Positions 32,185 to 40,656 of a stretch of DNA of 64,000 bases are shown piece by piece (the first letter of the stretch is position 1; each line of letters begins with the position of its first letter). Position numbers and translations under genes: made by a program. The DNA is from Collinsella aerofaciens (GTDB taxonomy: Bacteria > Actinomycetota > Coriobacteriia > Coriobacteriales > Coriobacteriaceae). The notes below the pieces were generated by a model. It was not told the origin of the DNA. It was given only the letters and a program-made list of their open reading frames with translations, and searched no databases. The stretch covers positions 28,693 through 92,692 of the forward strand of contig NZ_SPFY01000005.1 in the NCBI RefSeq assembly GCF_005844325.1. The letters are read 5' to 3'.

Positions 32185-32727
32185 ATGGACGACCTCGAAA
32201 AAGTTGAAACCATCCGCACCAAGTGCAACGTGAGCTACACCGATGCCAAGGCCGCGCTCGACGCCGCCGACGGCAACGTTTTGGACGCCATCATTTGGCT
32301 CGAGTCGCAGGGCAAGACGCAGACCACGTCGGCGCACGCCGCCACCGAGTCCGCGCCAGTCGATGAGCCCTCAGCCGAGATGGTCGCCGCGCAGGCCGCC
32401 TACGAGAAGTCGAGCGAAAAGACCGACTTCTCCAAGAAGATGGACAGCGTATGGGAGTACCTCAAAAAGCTCTTCCGCCTGAGCCTGGACACCAAGTTTA
32501 TCGCCACGCGCCGCGATGCGATCATCCTCAACATCCCCATCCTGATCCCCATCATCGCCCTGTTTGCCTGGGGCGCTACGATTTGGCTGATGCTGATTGG
32601 CCTGTTCTTTGGCATGCGCTACCGCATCGACAGCGACGGCGACGTGCCCGGCAGCATCAACAACCTTATGAATCACGCCGCTGATGCCGCGGACGACATC
32701 AAGCAAAATCTGAACGACGACAAGTAA
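32185..32727 (+). CDS. UBA-like/DUF4342 domain membrane protein
   Basis: 180 aa. The N-terminal 45 residues (VETIRTKCNVSYTDAKAALDAADGNVLDAIIWLE) form a UBA/TS-N-like three-helix domain. A charged linker follows, then a DUF4342-type segment with a transmembrane hairpin (ILNIPILIPIIALFAWGATIWLMLIGLFFGMRY). AAAGGA precedes the ATG. First gene of an operon with a response regulator and kinase 18 bp downstream. It may be a membrane partner of the kinase, but this is inference. Confidence 0.82.
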   Translation: MDDLEKVETIRTKCNVSYTDAKAALDAADGNVLDAIIWLESQGKTQTTSAHAATESAPVDEPSAEMVAAQAAYEKSSEKTDFSKKMDSVWEYLKKLFRLSLDTKFIATRRDAIILNIPILIPIIALFAWGATIWLMLIGLFFGMRYRIDSDGDVPGSINNLMNHAADAADDIKQNLNDDK

Positions 32728-32745
32728 TCGCAGACGGGGGCACGC

Positions 32746-33516
32746 ATGGCACGGATCCTGATCGTAGAGGACGAGGAGAAAATCGCCCGCTTTGTGACGC
32801 TCGAGCTGGAGCACGAGGGCTACCAGGTGGAGCACGCCGCCGACGGCCGCACCGCCGTGGACCTGGCGCTGGAGCGCGACTACGATCTGATTCTGCTCGA
32901 CGTGTTGTTGCCGCAGCTCAACGGCATGGAGGTCCTGCGGCGCGTACGCAAGCACAAGGATGTGCCGGTGATTATGGTCACCGCGCGAGATGCCGTGATG
33001 GACAAGGTGGCCGGGCTCGATGCCGGCGCCGACGATTACCTGACCAAGCCGTTTGCGATTGAGGAGTTGTTCGCACGGATCCGCGTTGCGCTGAAGCGCT
33101 CGGAGGCCGTGCGGGCGGCTTCGGGCGTTGGCGGCGTTGGGGCCGGGGAGGGCGCTACGGGTGCCGCTGCGATACCCCCGGCTGGAGACTCGGCCAAGAC
33201 CTCAGCCGCGCCCTCCCCCGCCACACTCACCGTGGGCTCGGTTGCGCTCGACCCTGACCGCCGCGAAGTCACGGTCGATGGCTCGCCCATCGCACTCACG
33301 GCTCGCGAGTTCGACGTCCTCGCCCTGCTTATGGCGCATGCCGAGACCGTGCTCACGCGCGAGCGCATCGCGCACGAAGCGCTGGGCTACGAATACGTGG
33401 GCGACACCAACAACGTCGACGTGCACATTGCGCACCTGCGCGCCAAGATCGAGGACGCCGGCAGCGCCCGCATCATCCAGACCGTGCGCGGGGTGGGCTA
33501 TGTCTGCCGCGCGTAA
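32746..33516 (+). CDS. OmpR-family response regulator with Ala/Gly-rich linker
   Basis: 256 aa. Receiver: IVEDEEKI pocket, Asp in LILLDVLLP, K in TKPFAIEEL. A winged helix C-terminus ends VDVHIAHLRAKIEDAG and RGVGYVCRA. Between them is a ~40-residue Gly/Ala/Pro linker, longer than usual. The stop overlaps the kinase start by 17 bp. The HipB-adjacent system at 22 kb is a separate pair. Confidence 0.93.
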   Translation: MARILIVEDEEKIARFVTLELEHEGYQVEHAADGRTAVDLALERDYDLILLDVLLPQLNGMEVLRRVRKHKDVPVIMVTARDAVMDKVAGLDAGADDYLTKPFAIEELFARIRVALKRSEAVRAASGVGGVGAGEGATGAAAIPPAGDSAKTSAAPSPATLTVGSVALDPDRREVTVDGSPIALTAREFDVLALLMAHAETVLTRERIAHEALGYEYVGDTNNVDVHIAHLRAKIEDAGSARIIQTVRGVGYVCRA

Positions 33517-34795
33517 CGCCGAAGCCAAGCGCGTCACCTCCATCGCCCGCGCCATCAACTGGAGCTACATGTGGCGCCGCCTGATGAGCTACGTCTGGCT
33601 CGATCTGTTGCTGCTGGTGATTGCGGCGGCGATCCTCGTCTATGGATACAACCAGACGCTGCCCGACGGCGCGTTTACCGCAGGATGGATCCCCAACGCC
33701 ACCGTTCGCGGCATGTCGCTGACGCCCGCACGCGGCTGGGACCTGACAACGCTCACCTATACCGTTGAGCTTGCGCGTACCAGCAAGACCTTCCCCCTTG
33801 CACAGGATCTCGTCACGCTATGGCCTCTCTACCTTGTCGTTGTGGGATGGCAGGTCATCAGCGTGCTCAACATGCTCGGCGGTGCCCGCCGCGTACGCCG
33901 TACTATGGCGCCGCTCAACGACCTGGCCTTGCGCGTGGACGAGCTCGGCCGCATGCAGCTCTCCGGCGGCAAGATGGAAACACTGGAGCAGGCCATCGAG
34001 CGCGCAAGCGTCGACTCGCCGAGCGTCACCACCGGCGACGCCGACCTGGCGAGCATCGAGGTCGCGCTCAACCGCCTGCTGCGCCAGATGCAAGAGGCCA
34101 AGTTGCAGCAGATGCGCTTTGTCAACGATGCAAGTCACGAGCTGCGCACGCCCATCGCGGTGATTCAGGGCTACGTAAACATGCTCGACCGCTGGGGCAA
34201 AGACGACCCAGACGTGCTGGCAGAATCCATCGCGTCCCTCAAGGCCGAAAGCGAGCACATGCAAGAGCTCGTGGAGCAGCTGCTGTTTTTGGCGCGCGGC
34301 GATGCCGGGCGCACGGTCCTGCGGCGTGCGCATACCAACCTGGCCGCACTGGTCGGCGAGGTATGCGAGGAATCGCAGATGATCGATACCGAGCACACGT
34401 ATCGGCTGGTGTACGACACCACGCTTGCCAGCGACCCGCGCTGCGACGCGCCCGTCGACGTGGCGCTCGTGAAGCAGGCTCTGCGCGTGATCGTGCAAAA
34501 CGCCGCCAAGTATTCGGACGCGGGAACGACCGTCACATTTGGCATAACGCCCGATGCGGGCATGGGCACGATCGACATAAGTGTTGAGGACGAGGGCATC
34601 GGCATGAACCAGGAATCCGCAGCTCACGCGTTCGAGCGGTTCTACCGTGCCGACAACGCGCGCGATGCCGGCGCGCAGGGCTCGGGTCTGGGGCTCGCCA
34701 TCGCCAAGTGGATCGTCGACAGCCACGGCGGCGTCATCGGTGTGACCTCGGTCGAAGGGGTCGGCAGCCGCTTTACGATTCGCCTGCCACGGTAG
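33500..34795 (+). CDS. Sensor histidine kinase (HisKA/HATPase)
   Basis: 431 aa from ATG 33500 inside the end of the response regulator gene. Two transmembrane helices (VWLDLLLLVIAAAILVYGY and LWPLYLVVVGWQVISVL) flank a ~60-residue extracellular domain. The H-box is FVNDASHELRTPIAVIQGY, N-box NAAKYS, G1 DEGIGM, G2 GSGLGLAIAKWI. An orthodox membrane kinase for the adjacent regulator; signal unknown. It ends 18 bp before the large palindrome NP5. Confidence 0.93.
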   Translation: MSAARNAEAKRVTSIARAINWSYMWRRLMSYVWLDLLLLVIAAAILVYGYNQTLPDGAFTAGWIPNATVRGMSLTPARGWDLTTLTYTVELARTSKTFPLAQDLVTLWPLYLVVVGWQVISVLNMLGGARRVRRTMAPLNDLALRVDELGRMQLSGGKMETLEQAIERASVDSPSVTTGDADLASIEVALNRLLRQMQEAKLQQMRFVNDASHELRTPIAVIQGYVNMLDRWGKDDPDVLAESIASLKAESEHMQELVEQLLFLARGDAGRTVLRRAHTNLAALVGEVCEESQMIDTEHTYRLVYDTTLASDPRCDAPVDVALVKQALRVIVQNAAKYSDAGTTVTFGITPDAGMGTIDISVEDEGIGMNQESAAHAFERFYRADNARDAGAQGSGLGLAIAKWIVDSHGGVIGVTSVEGVGSRFTIRLPR

Positions 34796-34812
34796 GAAGC
34801 CCCCTCGTGAAT

Positions 34813-34994
34813 CGAAGGTGAATGCTTTTCCGCGAAGTGAACGACCTATTTTGGACCCCCGAAGCATCCGCACTTTTTGGCGCCAAACCCGCAGGAAATA
34901 CCTGACAAAACCGCAGGAAAGAGCGACGTAAAAGTGTCGATGCTCCAGGGGTTCGATTTCACTCGTTCACTTCGCGGAAAACCATTCACCTTCG
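34813..34994. repeat. Nested palindrome NP5 after the histidine kinase
   Basis: 32-nt arms at 34813-34844 and 34963-34994 match with one mismatch (outermost CGAAGGTGAATG/CATTCACCTTCG). A second, imperfect stem inside (GCATCCGCACTTTT with AAAAGTGTCGATGC) continues the fold. CGCAGGAAA occurs twice in the centre. The whole element is 182 bp. Confidence 0.88.
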
Positions 34995-35029
34995 TTTTAC
35001 GGCAGCCCGTCAGTCACCCTCTCGGCATT

Positions 35030-35066
35030 AAAAATGGGGCAAGGCCACGCGCCTTACCCCATTTTT
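35030..35066. terminator. Bidirectional terminator before the VOC gene
   Basis: AAAAATGGGG-C-AAGGC and GCCTT-A-CCCCATTTTT, with T/A runs on both sides, between the convergent kinase and VOC genes. Confidence 0.85.
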
Positions 35067-35089
35067 CGTTAGCCATAGCAGCTTGTGCG

Positions 35090-35464
35090 CTACTCGCGGC
35101 ACAGGTGCACGGCGAAGCCGGCGAACTCGCGCTTAAAGTACACGAGCTTGGTGCCGCCGTCGGGCAGCAGCACGCGCGACTCCTCGTTGACCTCGAGCCC
35201 GCGCTCGGCAAACCACTTCTCGGCCGCATCAATGTCGTTGACGGCAAAGCCAATGTGGCCCTTGGCGCCACGACCGTTCTGCTTCATGATCTCGACCAGC
35301 GAATCGTTAAAGTACGAAACGGGGGTCTCGATGACGGGCAGGCCCATCATCGTCGAGAACAGCTCCGCGATCTCCAGGGCGTCTGCCGGGTCGGTGGCGT
35401 TAATGCCCACATGGGCAACGCGCATGCCAAAGAGCTCGACCGGATTGGCGTTCTGCTCACTCAT
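35090..35464 (-). CDS. VOC/glyoxalase-family protein
   Basis: 124-aa vicinal-oxygen-chelate fold. RVAHVGINATDPADALEIAELFS and GHIGFAVNDIDAAEKWFAERG are the two beta-alpha-beta-beta halves, with His and Glu candidates for metal binding. It follows an orphan PTS IIB gene with an 11-bp gap. Could be a lyase, epimerase or a sugar-linked enzyme; substrate unknown. Confidence 0.82.
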   Translation of the reverse strand: MSEQNANPVELFGMRVAHVGINATDPADALEIAELFSTMMGLPVIETPVSYFNDSLVEIMKQNGRGAKGHIGFAVNDIDAAEKWFAERGLEVNEESRVLLPDGGTKLVYFKREFAGFAVHLCRE

Positions 35465-35475
35465 ACAGGCAGAGC

Positions 35476-35763
35476 CTACTGAGCCATGACGTCGAGAACG
35501 GCCTTCTCGGCAGCGACGCGGTTCATGCCGGTCATGAAGGGCACGCCGCTCACGTACGGGCAGGTGAGGCCCTCGGGGGCAACGGTGGTGGCGATCAGCA
35601 GGTCAGCACCCTCGTCGCAGTAGTCCTTGGCCTCGGAGATGGCGCACTGCACGATCTCATACTTGCCGGCATAACCGTTGGCGTCGAGCAGGGTGGCGAC
35701 CTTCTGGGCAACGAGCGTGGAAGTAGCAGCGCCAGCACCGCAAGCCAAAACGATCTTCTTCAT
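35476..35763 (-). CDS. Orphan PTS galactitol-family EIIB-like protein
   Basis: 95 aa. The phospho-cysteine loop KKIVLACGAGAATSTLVAQKV has Cys8 followed by GAGAATS, as in GatB-type EIIB. It ends in VPFMTGMNRVAAEKAVLDVMAQ. No IIA or IIC is adjacent, so it must work with distant components or have a regulatory role. It pairs with a VOC gene downstream. Confidence 0.87.
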   Translation of the reverse strand: MKKIVLACGAGAATSTLVAQKVATLLDANGYAGKYEIVQCAISEAKDYCDEGADLLIATTVAPEGLTCPYVSGVPFMTGMNRVAAEKAVLDVMAQ

Positions 35764-35865
35764 AGGTAATGTCTCCCTTCATGGTTTACTTTAGGTAAGT
35801 GTACCGCAGCGAGCGATGTCACTCGGCCTCGATGAGCTTTTATGCCAGTTTGCTTGCGCGCTGCG

Positions 35866-35871
35866 TATAAT
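35866..35871 (+). promoter_or_regulatory. -10 element upstream of the 207-aa gene
   Basis: A perfect TATAAT about 55 bp before the ATG at 35927. The -35 is not clear. Confidence 0.5.
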
Positions 35872-35926
35872 ACATCCAGTACGTGTTGTCATACCGCTCG
35901 CTTTATGAGCGACTAAGGACCCTAAT

Positions 35927-36550
35927 ATGCCCGATTCCCGCACACTCTGGACCGCCGTCGTTATCATCTGCATCGCCGTGTCGGTGTTCTTTAGCGTCAA
36001 AAAACGCACCACGTTTAAGCGCCTGCAGCAGCTCATGGCCGCCAAGCAGTGGGACGAGTTCGATCGTTTGCTCGACGGCAAACTCACCAGCATGCTGTAC
36101 CCGCGCTACAACCGCGACTACCTGCGCCTGAACTCCTATCTGCTGCGCGAGGACCACGAGCGCGCCAGCGAGATGTTCGATCTGCTGCTGGGACTCAACC
36201 TGCCCAAGATGCAGCGCGTCGACCTGGTCATTAAGGCCTTTAACTACTACGTTGGCCAGGAGGACCGCAAAAAGTCCAAGGAGTTGCTGCACGAGATCAA
36301 GGGCTTTGAGGGCGGTCAGGCCGAGGCAGTCGCGCACGAGTGCCAGCTGATGTACGACACGATGATCCTCAAGCGCCACAACGACATTCCCGAGCTGGAG
36401 CGCATGCTCGAGGATGTCGGCGACGACCCGGTCAAGCGCTGCCGCCTGGAGTACCTGCTGGCCCTGCAGTACCAAAACAAGGGCGACGAGGCAAAGTTCC
36501 AAGAGTTCCTCGAGAAGTCGGGCCAACACTCGATGGCCGTCAACGCGTAA
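35927..36550 (+). CDS. Membrane-anchored TPR-like protein, 207 aa, function unknown
   Basis: One N-terminal transmembrane helix (LWTAVVIICIAVSVFFSV), then an all-helical cytosolic domain of repeated helix pairs (KQWDEFDRLL, EDHERASEMFDLLLGL, RKKSKELLHEI, CRLEYLLALQYQNKGDEAKF), like tetratricopeptide solenoids. AAGGA precedes the ATG. It lies 31 bp before tRNA-Leu. No enzyme motif. Confidence 0.78.
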   Translation: MPDSRTLWTAVVIICIAVSVFFSVKKRTTFKRLQQLMAAKQWDEFDRLLDGKLTSMLYPRYNRDYLRLNSYLLREDHERASEMFDLLLGLNLPKMQRVDLVIKAFNYYVGQEDRKKSKELLHEIKGFEGGQAEAVAHECQLMYDTMILKRHNDIPELERMLEDVGDDPVKRCRLEYLLALQYQNKGDEAKFQEFLEKSGQHSMAVNA

Positions 36551-36581
36551 CGGACGGCTTGTGCTAGACTTCTAGTCTCAC

Positions 36582-36666
36582 GGGGGCGTGGCGGAATTGG
36601 CATACGCAGGAGACTTAAAATCTCTCGCCGCAAGGATTGTGGGTTCGAGTCCCACCGCCCCTACCA
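36582..36666 (+). tRNA. tRNA-Leu (anticodon UAA)
   Basis: 85 nt. The acceptor pairs GGGGGCG with CGCCCCT (a G-U at the end), then discriminator A and encoded CCA. The anticodon loop CTTAAAA gives UAA. A long variable arm and T-loop GGTTCGAGTCC are present, as expected for a class II leucine tRNA. Confidence 0.93.
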
Positions 36667-36733
36667 CGTATTGTTTACGAGCCCGTGTCCCCCAGGGATG
36701 CGGGCTCGTTTCTTTTAGATGCCGGTGGGACTC
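36649..36733. repeat. Direct repeat DR-L: tRNA-Leu 3' end plus terminator
   Basis: 85 bp starting in the last 18 nt of tRNA-Leu (GTCCCACCGCCCCTACCA) and running through the terminator to GATGCCGGTGGGACTC. It recurs at 36845-36929, offset 196 bp, with about four mismatches. Confidence 0.9.
36677..36713 (+). terminator. Terminator of tRNA-Leu
   Basis: ACGAGCCCG and CGGGCTCGT stem, loop of 15 nt, then TTTCTTTT. An identical second copy is at 36873-36909, inside DR-R. Confidence 0.88.
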
Positions 36734-36844
36734 GAACCCGCGAGGGGGCGAGCGCCAAACGGACGCGCAGCGTCCGCAGCGAGCCGACGAGGGCGCCGGC
36801 AGGCGGCCGAAGCCGGTGCGGATTTGCGCAGCAAATACGCGGAC

Positions 36845-36929
36845 GTCCCACCGCCCCTACCACGCATTGTTTACGAGCCCGTGTCCCCCAGGGATGCGGG
36901 CTCGTTTCTTTTGGATGCCGATGGGGCTC
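36845..36929. repeat. Direct repeat DR-R: displaced tRNA 3' end and terminator
   Basis: Second copy of the 85-bp unit. The 111 bp between copies has small GCA-loop hairpins (GGACGC-GCA-GCGTCC and ATTTGC-GCA-GCAAAT) and no gene. The end of DR-L, GGTGGGACTCGAACCC, is also the reverse complement of the tRNA T-arm. Confidence 0.88.
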
Positions 36930-37011
36930 TATGTTGCGATGGGATAGTTTCTGTTTTGGCAGGCTACCAGCCCATTTAGGAACTATTTCACCGCAACTTA
37001 TGAGGGGATGG

Positions 37012-38016
37012 TTAAAGGGCGCTGAGGCTGGGGGTCCAGGCGATGGTGGGGGTCGCGCCGTCGAGAACCTCGTTGATGGTGGCGGCCATGCCGGCAAGCA
37101 GGCTGTTCTCGCTTACGGTGAGTGTATCGTAGCCGCCGGCTCGCATGAGCTCGCGAATCACAACGGCACCAGCCAAAATCACGCCCGCGCGCTTGGGTTG
37201 CACGCCCGGTAACGCGGCGATGCCCGCAACATCCAGCGCGGACATGCTCTCGATAGCGGCCGAAACCTGCTCCAGCGAAAGCTCGCGCAGGTGCACAAAG
37301 CTTGAATCATACGGCTCCAGTTCGTGGACGAGTGCCACGAGCGTAGTGACGGTACCACCCACCGCCACCAGGCGCTCGGCGCGCTCAAAGTCGACAGGCA
37401 GGCTCTCAAAATAGCCCGCAAACTGCTCGTTTGCCCAGCCGGCAGCAGCCGCAAGCTCGTCCGTTGACGGCGGCAGCGCCGAGAAAAACCGCTCGGTCAC
37501 GCGGCGGCAACCGATATCCAGCGAGCGCGTCCCCTCCAGCGCAAAGACGCCGCGCTCCGGCGCATAGACGCCCGTCGCGAGCTCTGTGGATCCGCCGCCC
37601 GAATCGGCAACGATGATGCGCTCGCCGGCAAAGTCGTGTGCCACGCCAAAAAACGTCAGGCGCGCCTCGACCTCGCCCGGAATCACTTGCGGCTCGAGCC
37701 CCAGCTCGCGCAGGCCGTCCAGCAGTAGCGCGGCATTGGACGCATCGCGCGCGGCGCTCGTGCATGTGGTGCAGATGCACGCGGCCCCAAAGGCACGTGC
37801 CTCATCCACAAACATGCGACACGCAGCGAGCACGCGCTCAACGGCCGCCTCGCAAAAGCGCCCCGTCGCGTCCACACCCTCGCCCAAGTCGGTAATCTCG
37901 GTATGCTTGGACGATTCCACGATCGCCCCGTCCTCGACCTGGGCCAACACCAGTCGCGACGACACCGTTCCCAGGTCAATCGCCGCCACCTTATATCGTT
38001 TGTCGCAATGCGTCAT
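37012..38016 (-). CDS. Ppx/GppA exopolyphosphatase/guanosine pentaphosphatase family protein
   Basis: 334-aa ASKHA phosphatase. Motifs: AAIDLGTVSSRLVLAQ (phosphate 1), IVADSGGGSTELATG (phosphate 2), LVAVGGTVTTLVAL. Hydrolyses polyphosphate chains or pppGpp. At this short length it resembles single-module Ppx/GppA of Actinobacteria, without the HD-like C-terminal domains of E. coli Ppx. It follows divIC and shares its direction. Confidence 0.88.
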   Translation of the reverse strand: MTHCDKRYKVAAIDLGTVSSRLVLAQVEDGAIVESSKHTEITDLGEGVDATGRFCEAAVERVLAACRMFVDEARAFGAACICTTCTSAARDASNAALLLDGLRELGLEPQVIPGEVEARLTFFGVAHDFAGERIIVADSGGGSTELATGVYAPERGVFALEGTRSLDIGCRRVTERFFSALPPSTDELAAAAGWANEQFAGYFESLPVDFERAERLVAVGGTVTTLVALVHELEPYDSSFVHLRELSLEQVSAAIESMSALDVAGIAALPGVQPKRAGVILAGAVVIRELMRAGGYDTLTVSENSLLAGMAATINEVLDGATPTIAWTPSLSAL

Positions 38017-38036
38017 TGCAGGCTCCCCTCCGGACG

Positions 38037-38798
38037 CTATTTGCCGTTGGACACGACCGTCTGGCCCTCGACGCCGTTAAATCCAAACAGCATATCGAGC
38101 GTCTGGATGTACCACGGCGCGTCCTTGCCGACCTCTTCGATCTCTTTGGCGACTTCGCTGGCCTTCTTGGCGTTCGAGGACTTTTTGCTCGACGACGAGT
38201 CCGAATCGTCGTCCAGGCCCAGCACGTCAATCTTGGTCTCGCCGGGCATCACCAGGCCCAGGTCCTCGGTCGCCGCGTCCTTAATGCCCTCCTCTGAGAG
38301 CAGCTTGTCGACGCTTTTCTGCAGCTCGTCGTTGTACTGCTGGCGAATCTCGACCTGCTTGGCCAAGATATCGCTCGAGCGTTTGGCAACGTAGAGGTCG
38401 CGCACGGGAAAGTACAGGCTCACGAGCACCAGGGCGACGACAATACCGATAAACAGCCCTCGCTGAGGACCGTGGGTAAAGTCGTAAATTGCCTTGACCG
38501 CTGCGTTGTCGTTGGCGTAGTGCATAAAGTCCGAGCCGGAAAGACGGCTTGAGGGACGGCGCGGCTTGTCGGACGCCTGGGTCGAAGGGCGCGACGCATG
38601 CTTGGAACGCGATGGGCGCACCGGACTATCCGAGGAACTATTTGGCTGAGCATTGGGATGCGAAGTCGCCGGCGAGCTATACCTGGAGCGATCAGCACCA
38701 GCATAACCAGACCCGCCAAGCTGTGCGGTACGCGCACGACGAGGCGACGGCTCGCGCGAACCGGCGGAATAATACCTGTTGTCGTAAATCTGATCCAT
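38037..38798 (-). CDS. Septum formation initiator, DivIC/FtsB family
   Basis: 253 aa from ATG 38798 (AAGG upstream). A 120-residue Ser/Arg/Pro-rich cytosolic N-terminus precedes one transmembrane helix (GLFIGIVVALVLVSLYFPV). A coiled coil follows (DILAKQVEIRQQYNDELQKSV), then the DivIC-like segment DAATEDLGLVMPGETKI. The C-terminus has a serine/lysine patch. Part of the FtsL/DivIC/FtsQ division complex. The eno-divIC-ppx order is common in Actinobacteria, supporting the call. Confidence 0.88.
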   Translation of the reverse strand: MDQIYDNRYYSAGSREPSPRRARTAQLGGSGYAGADRSRYSSPATSHPNAQPNSSSDSPVRPSRSKHASRPSTQASDKPRRPSSRLSGSDFMHYANDNAAVKAIYDFTHGPQRGLFIGIVVALVLVSLYFPVRDLYVAKRSSDILAKQVEIRQQYNDELQKSVDKLLSEEGIKDAATEDLGLVMPGETKIDVLGLDDDSDSSSSKKSSNAKKASEVAKEIEEVGKDAPWYIQTLDMLFGFNGVEGQTVVSNGK

Positions 38799-38895
38799 GT
38801 GCGCCTTGTGCGGTTGAGGTTTGTTTGCGCTAAGTCCTTTAGTTATAGCACGAGCGCCCGCACCGCCTTCGCCAGCCTTTGCTCGACATAAAAAA

Positions 38896-38921
38896 GGCGC
38901 TGAGCCGTATGGCCCAGCGCC
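38896..38921 (-). terminator. Hairpin terminator downstream of eno
   Basis: GGCGCTGAGCC and GGCCCAGCGCC with GTAT loop; TTTTTTATG follows on the minus strand. A second stem GGGGAGG/CCTCCCC is nearer the stop (38955-38983). Confidence 0.85.
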
Positions 38922-38993
38922 CATAGTTCTTTGCGGCATCCAGCCAAGACGGGGAGGAACCGAGTCAGCCTCCCCCTCGCCAAATTCGCCCGT

Positions 38994-40295
<1,302 letters not shown>

Positions 40296-40426
40296 TCACT
40301 TGGAAACGTAGTTGATGCAAGCGACTGGCCGACTGTGCACCATCGGTGCACCTCCGTAAGTTAGCCATGTCGCACTTTTTGCATTATGCCCTAAGTTAGC
40401 CGAGGGATACATATGAATTAGAGAAA

Positions 40427-40555
40427 TCACTTTTTGAGGCGCTTGTTTTTGCACCGAGCATTCATCTCTAGAGGTCGCCCCCCATTAAATTCTTCTATCG
40501 GCATACCGTCTTTACCTGGCTTACGAATGAAAGAGCCAATAATGTGCTTTTGCAT
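40427..40555 (-). CDS. Possible 42-aa ORF overlapping the upstream repeat zone
   Basis: ATG at 40555 to TGA at 40427, 42 residues, basic (MQKHIIGSFIRKPGKDG start, NKRLKK end). No ribosome site. The frame is open for another ~20 codons upstream through the 33-bp repeats. It could be the eroded 3' end of a gene. This 373-bp gap (40284-40656) holds no other gene. Confidence 0.3.
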   Translation of the reverse strand: MQKHIIGSFIRKPGKDGMPIEEFNGGRPLEMNARCKNKRLKK

Positions 40556-40561
40556 CGTGCA

Positions 40562-40646
40562 AAGTTCTGGATATCGTGCAATTCTAAGGGTCTGAAGTTC
40601 TGGATATCGTGCATAATCAGGTTACAAAAGTTCTGGATATCGTGCA
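40562..40646. repeat. Three direct repeats with exact 33-bp period
   Basis: AAGTTCTGGATATCGTGCA occurs at 40562, 40595 and 40628, identical each time, with unrelated 14-bp spacers. A partial ATCGTGCA abuts the first copy. It ends 10 bp before the ATPase start codon. Confidence 0.92.
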
Positions 40647-40656
40647 CGAGGTAGCC

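Noticed and set aside
33128..33499. Upstream extension of the second histidine kinase frame
   Set aside because: Overlaps the response regulator gene in another frame with Arg/Pro-rich noise; ATG at 33500 has GGGGTGGG upstream.
36719..36979. 86-aa ORF over the tRNA-Leu direct repeats
   Set aside because: Overlaps duplicated tRNA and terminator sequence; no ribosome site.
40562..40646. CRISPR array
   Set aside because: Only three 19-bp repeats with 14-bp spacers, no cas genes, and position right before a start codon; more like an operator array.
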